Origin: Microbacteriaceae bacterium
GTDB taxonomy: Bacteria > Actinomycetota > Actinomycetes > Actinomycetales > Microbacteriaceae
Direction of reading: 5' to 3'
DNA: 64,000 nt
Assembly: GCA_025464995.1 (NCBI GenBank)
Contig: JAODMO010000055.1
Coordinates: 99,861-163,860, forward strand
Position numbers and translations under genes: made by a program. Within the stretch, counting starts at the first letter, position 1. Each line of letters opens with the position of its first letter. Positions 1 through 7,008 of this stretch are shown here, one piece after another. The notes under the pieces were generated by a model. That model was given only the letters and a program-made list of their open reading frames with translations, was not told the DNA's origin and did no database searches.

Positions 1-225
1 ACGCAGGCGATCGACCGCGTGCACCGCATTGGGCAGGCGCTGCCGGTGACGGCGTGGCGCATCATCGCCGCCCACACGATCGACGCCCGCATCGCCGAAC
101 TCATCGACAGCAAGGCCGGCCTCGCGGCCAGGGCTCTCGACGGTTCGGACGAGGAGATCACGGCGGAGTCCAACATCCAGCTGCAGGCCCTCATGAGCCT
201 GCTGCGTGACGCGTTGGACGACTGA
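1..225 (+). CDS. SNF2-family DEAD/DEAH-box helicase, C-terminal end only
   Basis: The reading frame is open at the left edge and ends at TGA 223-225. The first residues read TQAIDRVHRIGQ, the motif VI signature (QAxDRxHRIGQ) of SNF2/Rad54-like ATPases, where the arginines contact ATP. It is followed by the usual helical tail (AHTIDARIAELIDSKAGLA). In bacteria this matches HepA/RapA-like or SNF2-N stand-alone helicases, but the ATPase core and any accessory domain lie outside the window, so the subfamily cannot be told. It converges on the DUF2510 gene 16 nt away. Confidence 0.85.
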   Translation, partial: TQAIDRVHRIGQALPVTAWRIIAAHTIDARIAELIDSKAGLAARALDGSDEEITAESNIQLQALMSLLRDALDD

Positions 226-241
226 GCCCAGCCGGACCGGA

Positions 242-1582
242 TCAGTCCGTGAGGTCGCGGAGCGCCGGAAGCAGCGCGACGGCGGCCCCGGCCGCGAGAA
301 GCACCACGAGCGACACCCCAAACGGTGCCCAGCCCCGACCCGCCTGTTCGTGGGTGCGTACCGCGCGGGCCAGCAGGTACGCCGACGCGGTCAACAACGC
401 CCAGGCCGCAGAAGCGGTGCGGGTGTGGTCGGCCAACACGAGCGACTTGCGATCGGATGCGGCGAGCACGACCGTCGCGAAGAGCAGCACAATGGCCAGC
501 CCGGTGACGGCGAACGGCGTGTACATCTCCGGGAAGAGGACGGCGATCGCCGCGGCGATGCCCGCGACGACGGCGGGGAGCACTGCGATCGACCACGCGG
601 CGGCGGTGTAGGCCTGCGTCGGGCGTTGCACCGTGCCGGTGCGGATATTCGGGTTCATGCCGAACGGCTGGTACTCGATCTCGCCGAGGGCGGCGACGGC
701 GGCGTTGCCTCTGCGCATGACCGGGCGGAACGGCGCGGCCTCGACGGCACCAGCACCAGCACCAGCACTGTCACCGGCGGCTGAGGTGGCCAACACCGGC
801 GCCGTCGTCGCGGCTGCCGCCGTTGTCGGGCTGGGAACAGTCACGGCAGCCGTCTGTGGAGCAGGAAGCGGCTCGCCCGGCGGAGCGGCGGAAACAGCGG
901 CGACGGGCGCGGCTGCGTCGGGCGGGTCAGTGACGGGCGCCACAGTGACGGGCGCCACAGCGACGGGCCCGGTGACAACCGGCTCGTCGACCGGTGTGGC
1001 CGCCCGCGCGGGCGACGGAGCGGGAGTGAAGGTGTGAGTGCGGCTGTAGGGCCCGCCCGCCTGGGTGGTTGCCGACGACATCGACGATCCGGTGCTGTGC
1101 ACGGGTGCCTCGGAGAGCGACGCGGCGGCCGCCGTCGACGCGACGCGGGTCGCCGCACCGGAGTTCGCGGCGCGCAGCGAACCGGCGGCGCCGACGGCGT
1201 ACACGGGCTTCTCGGCGGCCGCCTCGGTCAGCTGTCTCTGCATGGCGCGGGTCGCCTCGGCGTCGCGGAGCTGGCGTCGAGTGGGGAAAGCACCGTCACC
1301 GTCACCGTCGGCGTCACCGTCGCCGACGCCGACGCTGTTCGCTGCCGCGATGGCTGCCTGTGAGGCCTCGGGGTTCTCGACGATGACACGCTTGACCGTC
1401 GGTGCCGATGGCGAGGGCGCGCGGTTGACGACCGGGCCGGGCAGGTTGGCCCACGCCGGCGTCGCGGCGAGCGGCTCGAGCGCGTGCGTCCACGCCGTGC
1501 CATCCCACCATCGACGCTGGGAGGTGCCTCGTGGGTCCGGGTACCATCCGGCGGGTATCGGTGTCGACGGTCGTTCGGTCAT
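242..1582 (-). CDS. DUF2510 membrane protein with long low-complexity linker
   Basis: 446 aa. Residues about 8-35 carry the DUF2510 signature (AGWYPDP, then RRWWDGTAWT), a small domain found at the N-terminus of many actinobacterial membrane proteins and of unknown function. A long Ala/Pro/Thr/Val-rich linker (about 60-320) follows, then four hydrophobic segments (about 330-440) ending in a short tail. The linker is highly biased and includes a short Asp-Gly repeat (DGDADGDGDG). It is probably anchored in the plasma membrane. A second DUF2510 gene lies directly upstream on the same strand. Function unknown; the family call is secure, the role is not. Confidence 0.85.
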   Translation of the reverse strand: MTERPSTPIPAGWYPDPRGTSQRRWWDGTAWTHALEPLAATPAWANLPGPVVNRAPSPSAPTVKRVIVENPEASQAAIAAANSVGVGDGDADGDGDGAFPTRRQLRDAEATRAMQRQLTEAAAEKPVYAVGAAGSLRAANSGAATRVASTAAAASLSEAPVHSTGSSMSSATTQAGGPYSRTHTFTPAPSPARAATPVDEPVVTGPVAVAPVTVAPVTDPPDAAAPVAAVSAAPPGEPLPAPQTAAVTVPSPTTAAAATTAPVLATSAAGDSAGAGAGAVEAAPFRPVMRRGNAAVAALGEIEYQPFGMNPNIRTGTVQRPTQAYTAAAWSIAVLPAVVAGIAAAIAVLFPEMYTPFAVTGLAIVLLFATVVLAASDRKSLVLADHTRTASAAWALLTASAYLLARAVRTHEQAGRGWAPFGVSLVVLLAAGAAVALLPALRDLTD

Positions 1583-1665
1583 TCGGGTGACTACACTTCC
1601 ATGCTCGGGTTACGCGAAAGTCGTGCGAACCGACCCGCCTCGACCTAGGGAGCCGAGAACCTGCC

Positions 1666-1711
1666 GGATGAAGCGGATGAAGCGGGTAAGACGGGTACTG
1701 CCGGTACTGCG
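1666..1711. repeat. Short tandem repeats between two DUF2510 genes
   Basis: The 223-nt gap between the two DUF2510 genes holds adjacent direct repeats: GGATGAAGC twice in a row, then GGGTAAGAC and GGGTACTGCC/GGTACTGC. No open frame, terminator or regulator site is evident in the gap. Probably slippage-generated non-coding sequence. Confidence 0.5.
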
Positions 1712-1805
1712 TGCGACGCGGCGCCTTCGGGTGCTGGGGACGCGCGAAGGCGCACAAGCCGTAGCTCGCGCGCCATCGTGTTGTTCATGTCATGGTCTTC
1801 CTAAA

Positions 1806-2966
1806 CTACTGTTCGATGCCCCATACGCCCCAGTCGAGCACCTGCCACTCGATCCATCCATTGGCTCGCTCGAGGCTCACCGAGATGTCGGAGTTCTTTC
1901 CGCTCGAGCTGACCGCCTGGCAGACGGTCAGCTCGCCGAAGAGTACGGGGGGAGTGACGGGGCAGGTGACGCTCATCTCCGCGCCGCTGATGAGGAGCGC
2001 GTCGCCCTCGACCGACGCCTCGAGCTGCGAGGTGAACACGCCGGGGAGTACCGCGATGAGCAGGCCGGGGATGGCGACGACCGACGCGAGGTGCAGCGTG
2101 CCGAGCCCGAACCAGACAAGCACCGGGCCGATGCCGTGTCCCGACTCGCGGACGACGGCGCGGGCGCGCGCCACCAGGTAGATCGGCGCGGTCAGCAGCG
2201 ACCAGGTCCAGTGGGCGGGTCGCTCGACGCCCCGCCGGCGCAGCATGCGCTGGTCGACGAAGGCGAGCACGATGACGATGAGGTACGGAACAGTCAGGAT
2301 GGCGATGAACACCGAGACGTTGCTTCCCATGCCGAGAGCTGTCAGCAGCAGGAGGCTCAGCACGAGCTGGAACAACGGCAGCATGGCGATGATCCAAGCC
2401 GGGGCCGTGCTCACGAGGGGGCTCTCGGCGTGAACGGTGGCGTATGGCCCCGGCGCGGCCGCCGTGCGACGAGCGGAGGCACGCGTGGCCGGTTCCGCGC
2501 CGAATAGCGAGTCGAACGACGGCGTGGGTGCGGCGTGCTGGCTGTGCGGTGCGCCGCCGAACGGTGCGCCGCCGAACGCTGCGCCGTCCTGGGGGGAGGA
2601 GTCGTGTCGGGGGAAATCCTGCTGCGAGGAGTCGGAGTGGCCGGCCTGTTCGTCGGTCGACGCCGGGGGTTCGTCGATCTTCGTGAAGGCTCGTGGGGGC
2701 TCGAGGGCGCGGAGGGTGGCCGCGGTCGGGCGCACTGCTGCGGAGGGTTCGCGTTCGCTGTGCTGGCGTTCGCGCTCGCGCTCCTCCCGTCGAGTGGGCA
2801 GTTCGTCGTCTGCCCAGGCGAACTTGGTGTCCTGCATCACCATCGGCTGGCGGGCGGCGGAGGTCTGCTCCGTCCACGCGTGGTTGTTCCACCACCGCAG
2901 TTGCGGCAGACCAAGCGGGTCCGGGTACCAGCCAGCTGGCGCACCGAACGAATCGTCTTGTGACAC
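1806..2966 (-). CDS. DUF2510 membrane protein
   Basis: 386 aa from the chosen GTG at 2966, which follows an AAAAGGGG ribosome site by 9 nt; an upstream ATG at 3029 would add 21 residues but has no site. The N-terminus has the DUF2510 motif (AGWYPDP, then LRWWNNHAWTEQ). A charged, Glu/Arg-rich middle (about 50-110) is followed by a Pro/Ser-rich linker, two closely spaced membrane helices (about 190-245), and another hydrophobic hairpin near 280-320. The C-terminal part (about 320-386) is predicted soluble and has two cysteines. Paralogue of the gene at 242-1582 by architecture, though the tails differ. Function unknown. Confidence 0.85.
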   Translation of the reverse strand: MSQDDSFGAPAGWYPDPLGLPQLRWWNNHAWTEQTSAARQPMVMQDTKFAWADDELPTRREERERERQHSEREPSAAVRPTAATLRALEPPRAFTKIDEPPASTDEQAGHSDSSQQDFPRHDSSPQDGAAFGGAPFGGAPHSQHAAPTPSFDSLFGAEPATRASARRTAAAPGPYATVHAESPLVSTAPAWIIAMLPLFQLVLSLLLLTALGMGSNVSVFIAILTVPYLIVIVLAFVDQRMLRRRGVERPAHWTWSLLTAPIYLVARARAVVRESGHGIGPVLVWFGLGTLHLASVVAIPGLLIAVLPGVFTSQLEASVEGDALLISGAEMSVTCPVTPPVLFGELTVCQAVSSSGKNSDISVSLERANGWIEWQVLDWGVWGIEQ

Positions 2967-3190
2967 TGTGTCGTTCCCCTTTTCGGAAGGCTGATCTTCC
3001 GACTTGTTCCCGAGTATAGGTAAAGGCAACTCGCAAAAGCATCATTTCTCACGTTGCCAACGCACCCCCAAAGTCGGGGGTGCACGCGGCTTTTCCCGGC
3101 GTGATCGGATGTTGTCGGCAGTACGGTTCGGAGCGATTCGCCACCGTTCACATTCGAGACACCGTCCGTTCACCGCTACACTCGGGGACA

Positions 3191-4402
3191 GTGGACATCC
3201 AGCTCATGGTCGCGCTAGTCATCGCACTGGCTCTCTTCTTCGACTTCACCAACGGGTTTCACGACACCGCGAACGCCATGGCTACACCCATCGCCACGGG
3301 TGCCCTCAAGCCGAAGAACGCGGTGGCCATCGCGGCGGTGCTCAACCTCGTCGGCGCGTTCCTCTCTACCGAGGTGGCACGCACGATCTCGGGCGGCCTC
3401 ATCCGCGAGGGCGACGGCGGCGTGCAGATAACGCCCGTCATGATCTTCGCGGGGCTCATCGGCGCGACGCTGTGGAACATGATCACGTGGCTGCTCGGTC
3501 TCCCGTCGAGCTCGAGCCACGCCCTCTTCGGCGGGCTCATCGGGGCCGCGATCGTCGGCGCCGGAGCCGGGTCGGTCGACTTCTCGGTTCTCGTCTCGAA
3601 GGTGCTGCTCCCCGCACTCCTCGCTCCACTCACTGCGGGGCTCGTGTCGTACGTCGTCACGAGGCTCGCCTACGGCATAACGAAGAAGCGGCAGCGTGCC
3701 GGCTTCAAGCACGGACAGGTCTTCACCTCCTCGCTGGTCTCGCTCGCGCACGGCACCAACGACGCGCAGAAGACCATGGGTGTCATCACCCTCGCGCTCA
3801 TCGCGGGCGGCTTCCAGTCCGCCGGCTCCGGCCCGGTGTTCTGGGTCGTCGCCGTGTGCGCCCTCGCTATCGCGCTCGGCACCTACACCGGCGGGTGGCG
3901 CATCATCCGCACCATGGGCAAGGGCCTCACCGAGATCGAGCCGGGCCAGGGCTTCGCCGCCGAGGCGTCCACCGCCGCCACCATCCTCGCCTCGTCGCAC
4001 CTCGGATTCGCCCTCTCCACGACGCAGGTGTCGAGCGGCTCGGTCATCGGCACGGGCATCGGGCGCAGGGGCGCCTCTGTGCGCTGGCGTACCGCGGGAC
4101 GAATCGCCCTCGGATGGCTCATCACCATCCCGGCCGCCGGCATCGTGGGCGCACTCGCGGCCCTCGTCGCAGGCACGGGAATGGTGGGAATCATCATCGA
4201 CACCGTCGTGGCGATCGTGCTCATCGCCGTCATCTTCCTGCACTCCCGCCGCAACAACGTCTCCGCCCGCAACATCCACGACGAACCGACCGAGCTCGTG
4301 CGACCGAGACTGACGCGCAAGCAGCGGAAGGCTCGCGAGGAGGGACCGGGGCTCGGAGGGCCCACAGACGTGGCGACGGGAAGCGACGGTGTCGCATCAT
4401 GA
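3191..4402 (+). CDS. pit: Inorganic phosphate transporter, Pit family
   Basis: 403 aa from GTG 3191. Low-affinity phosphate (metal-phosphate) symporter of the plasma membrane. The two inverted PiT half-repeats are visible: FDFTNGFHDTANAMAT near the N-terminus and LAHGTNDAQKTMG in the second half, each carrying the conserved Asn-Asp/His-Asp core. About ten hydrophobic helices. The usual MxxxLxxALxFDFTNGFHD opening supports a start at 3191 (or ATG 3209) rather than the ATG at 3080, which would add an atypical Arg/His-rich leader. Its stop overlaps the next start (ATGA 4399-4402), so the small membrane protein is translationally coupled. Confidence 0.93.
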   Translation: MDIQLMVALVIALALFFDFTNGFHDTANAMATPIATGALKPKNAVAIAAVLNLVGAFLSTEVARTISGGLIREGDGGVQITPVMIFAGLIGATLWNMITWLLGLPSSSSHALFGGLIGAAIVGAGAGSVDFSVLVSKVLLPALLAPLTAGLVSYVVTRLAYGITKKRQRAGFKHGQVFTSSLVSLAHGTNDAQKTMGVITLALIAGGFQSAGSGPVFWVVAVCALAIALGTYTGGWRIIRTMGKGLTEIEPGQGFAAEASTAATILASSHLGFALSTTQVSSGSVIGTGIGRRGASVRWRTAGRIALGWLITIPAAGIVGALAALVAGTGMVGIIIDTVVAIVLIAVIFLHSRRNNVSARNIHDEPTELVRPRLTRKQRKAREEGPGLGGPTDVATGSDGVAS

Positions 4403-4602
4403 TCGACTGGGCCGCCTTCCTCGTCGTGCTCCTCGCGACCCTCCTCGGCGCCAGCCTCGTGGTGACCCTGTACTCGCTCGGCCTCCGACTGCTCGACCGC
4501 TCGACGGGTGCCAGACGCGTCGCCGGTATCGCCTGTTTCGTGGTGTGCGCGCTCGTCGTCCTGTACGGCGTCTACCTCATCATCCCCGCCCTGCACCGCT
4601 AG
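4399..4602 (+). CDS. Small two-helix membrane protein coupled to Pit
   Basis: 67 aa, starting in an ATGA overlap with the pit stop. Two hydrophobic helices (about 5-30 and 42-62) flank a short basic loop (RLLDRSTGARR). No recognised domain. Tight coupling to pit suggests an accessory or regulatory subunit of the transporter, but this is inference from position only. Confidence 0.75.
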   Translation: MIDWAAFLVVLLATLLGASLVVTLYSLGLRLLDRSTGARRVAGIACFVVCALVVLYGVYLIIPALHR

Positions 4603-4643
4603 CGGTTTCGGGATCCACCGGATTCGGATCTCCGCCGCGTAGG

Positions 4644-4649
4644 TAGGCT
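4644..4649 (+). promoter_or_regulatory. -10 box (TAGGCT) for aspA
   Basis: TAGGCT lies 27 nt before the aspA ATG, leaving a short leader that contains a strong AAAGGAG ribosome site (about 4662-4668). Same TAnnnT type as the other -10 boxes in this window; no clear -35. Confidence 0.5.
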
Positions 4650-4676
4650 TGACGCACAGTCAAAGGAGATTGCGAA

Positions 4677-6245
4677 ATGACGAACCCGTCAACAACCACG
4701 ACGCCACAAGCGCCACGCACCACCCCCATCCCGATCGACGAGCACGACGTCGCACCGACCCGCATCGAGACCGATTCCCTCGGTTCGCTCGCCGTTCCCG
4801 TGAGCGCGTACTGGGGCATCCACACCGCCCGGGCGCTGGTCAATTTCCCCATCACCCGCCGCGCCATCTCGAACTACCCCGACCTGATCCGGGCGCTCGC
4901 TCGAGTGAAGCAGGCTGCCGCCCGCGCCAACGCGGAGATCGGCGTGCTGTCGCAGGAGAAGGCCGACATCATCGACCGCGTCTGCGAGGAGATCGTCGGC
5001 GGGGCGCTGCACAAGGAATTCTGCGTCGGCGTCATCCAGGGCGGCGCCGGCACGAGCACCAACATGAACACGAACGAGATCATCGCCAATCGCGGCCTGG
5101 AGCTCATGGGCTACGAACGCGGCGACTACGGCCACTTGAGCCCGATCGACGACGTCAACCGCAGCCAGAGCACCAACGACGTGTACCCGACGGCCATCAA
5201 ACTCGCCATGGTGTTCGGCGTGCAGCGGCTGCTCGCCGAGCACCGGCTGTTGACGGCCTCCTTCAACGCCAAGGGCATCGAGTTCAACGACATCCTCAAG
5301 GTGGGGCGCACGCAGCTTCAGGACGCCGTTCCGATGACCCTCGGGCAGGAGTTCCGCGGCTTCGCGCACACGCTGGCCGAGGACTACGACCGCCTTGACG
5401 AGGTGATCAAGTGGCTCAACGAGATCAATCTCGGCGCCACCGCGATCGGCACCGGCATCACCGCGGACGCCCGCTATGCCGACGCCGTTCGTGAGCACCT
5501 CGTCGACGTGACGGGCATCCCCATGGAGACGGCCCCCGACCTCATCGAGGCCACCTCCGACGCCGGAATCTTCATGACGCTCAGCGGCACCCTCAAGCGC
5601 GCCGCCGTGAAGCTCTCGAAGATATGCAATGATCTCCGCCTCCTCAGCTCGGGCCCGCAAGCGGGAATCGGCGAGATCAACCTACCGCCGCGCCAAGCCG
5701 GCTCATCGATCATGCCGGGCAAGGTGAACCCCGTCATCCCTGAGGTCGTCAACCAGGTCGCCTTCAGTGTCGTCGGCGCGGATGCGACGGTGACGGCGGC
5801 CGCGGAGGCGGGTCAACTGCAGCTGAACGCGTTCGAGCCGGTCATCGCGCACTCGATCCTGCAGTCGCTCTCCTGGATGACGAAGGCGTGTTACACCCTC
5901 CGCGTCAACTGCATCGACGGGATCACCGCGAACGTCGCGCGTCTCGCCCAGCAGGTCGAGTCGTCGGTGGGTGTCGTCACGGCACTGACGCCGTATATCG
6001 GGTACACCGCGTCGGCGGCCCTCGCGCACACGGCGCTCACGACCAACTCCTCGATCGCCGAGCTCTGCGTGCAGGCGGGGCTCATGACGGAAGCCGAGGT
6101 GCGTCGCGTGCTGTCGCCCGAGCGGCTGAGCGGGATGGTGCCGATCACGTCGGCCATCACGCTGCCCGTTCCGAACGCGACGGAGCGGAGCCCTCGGGAG
6201 CCACGGGCGACCGAGGCCAGCCCGCTCGCGCCGACGGAGCCGTAG
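4677..6245 (+). CDS. aspA: Aspartate ammonia-lyase
   Basis: 522 aa. Catalyses L-aspartate to fumarate plus ammonia in the cytoplasm. Diagnostic pieces are the substrate-binding GRTQLQDAVPMTLGQEFR, which follows AspA rather than fumarase C, and the superfamily signature GSSIMPGKVNPVIPEVVNQ holding the catalytic-loop serine. Also present is GGAGTSTNMNTNEI. The C-terminus is about 40 residues longer than typical (rich in Pro, Ser, Glu). Start is secure because of AAAGGAG 8 nt upstream. Stands alone, convergent with the YtxH-like gene. Confidence 0.95.
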   Translation: MTNPSTTTTPQAPRTTPIPIDEHDVAPTRIETDSLGSLAVPVSAYWGIHTARALVNFPITRRAISNYPDLIRALARVKQAAARANAEIGVLSQEKADIIDRVCEEIVGGALHKEFCVGVIQGGAGTSTNMNTNEIIANRGLELMGYERGDYGHLSPIDDVNRSQSTNDVYPTAIKLAMVFGVQRLLAEHRLLTASFNAKGIEFNDILKVGRTQLQDAVPMTLGQEFRGFAHTLAEDYDRLDEVIKWLNEINLGATAIGTGITADARYADAVREHLVDVTGIPMETAPDLIEATSDAGIFMTLSGTLKRAAVKLSKICNDLRLLSSGPQAGIGEINLPPRQAGSSIMPGKVNPVIPEVVNQVAFSVVGADATVTAAAEAGQLQLNAFEPVIAHSILQSLSWMTKACYTLRVNCIDGITANVARLAQQVESSVGVVTALTPYIGYTASAALAHTALTTNSSIAELCVQAGLMTEAEVRRVLSPERLSGMVPITSAITLPVPNATERSPREPRATEASPLAPTEP

Positions 6246-6288
6246 TCGGCGGAGCCCGCCTAGTCGGACGAGCCGCCGGGCCGCGAGG

Positions 6289-7008
6289 CTACGCCTTCGG
6301 CTCGTCCTCGTCCTCGGCGGCGGCGACGTCGTCGGTGCGGTCATCTTCGCCCGGGGCGTCTGTCGTCACGGTGGCATCCGCATCGAACGCGGCCTCGGCA
6401 CTGAACGGGTCAACCGTGGCGGCGACGGGCTCGACGACGATGGCGTCGTCGTCGCGGTTCTCGTCATCATCATCGACGTCGTCTTCGAGAGCCCGGTCTC
6501 GAGCCTCGCTCACCGAGAGCGTCACGCGCTCGACGGCGTCTTCGCCACGGTCTTTGATGTCGGTCGCCGTCTTGACCACCTGGTCTTTCACGTCGTCCGC
6601 GACGCCGCCGACCCGCCCGGCGACCGATCGTGCCGTCGCCGAGGTGCGGTCTGCGACATCCTTGGCGGTGCTCGCGGTCTTGTCGGCGATGTCCTTCGCG
6701 GTAGCCGCGACGTCCTTGGCCGTCGCGGCGGTCTTGTCGGCGATGTCCTTGGCCGTGGCGGCGACGTCCCGAGCGGTCGCGGAGGTTCTCTCTGCGACAT
6801 CCTTCGCTATCGTCCCGGCGCGGTCGCGCACGATCGGCGCTTGCGTGCGGGCGTAGCCCTCGATGTCGGAGCGCACGCGCGTGACGCGGGGGTCGCTCCA
6901 ATAGTGCTGGGCCGCCGACTTCAGCTTGTCGTACCGCTCGTGGCCGGCGCGAGCGCCGAGCACGTAGCCGATGATGAGACCGACGATGAGGAGGAGTTTG
7001 CGCTTCAT
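6289..7008 (-). CDS. YtxH-like membrane-anchored protein with amphipathic 11-residue repeats
   Basis: 239 aa. One N-terminal helix (MKRKLLLIVGLIIGYVLGARAG) with the G-Y-x-x-G-x-x-x-G pattern of YtxH-like stress proteins. Residues about 68-135 are near-perfect repeats such as TAKDVAATAKDIADKTA. They resemble LEA-type or apolipoprotein-like amphipathic helices. The tail is acidic and disordered (Asp/Glu-rich). The start overlaps the ligD stop (ATGA 7005-7008), and a TAGGGT box 6 nt before the ATG, inside ligD, could give an additional leaderless transcript. Likely an envelope-stress protein; precise role unknown. Confidence 0.8.
   Translation of the reverse strand: MKRKLLLIVGLIIGYVLGARAGHERYDKLKSAAQHYWSDPRVTRVRSDIEGYARTQAPIVRDRAGTIAKDVAERTSATARDVAATAKDIADKTAATAKDVAATAKDIADKTASTAKDVADRTSATARSVAGRVGGVADDVKDQVVKTATDIKDRGEDAVERVTLSVSEARDRALEDDVDDDDENRDDDAIVVEPVAATVDPFSAEAAFDADATVTTDAPGEDDRTDDVAAAEDEDEPKA

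Noticed and set aside
1065..2507. 480-codon plus-strand frame over two DUF2510 genes
   Set aside because: Antisense to both DUF2510 genes and without any motif.
3004..4602. 532-codon plus-strand frame covering the pit gene
   Set aside because: Arg/His-rich out-of-frame shadow of pit; only its last 67 codons, beginning at ATG 4399, are accepted as a membrane protein.
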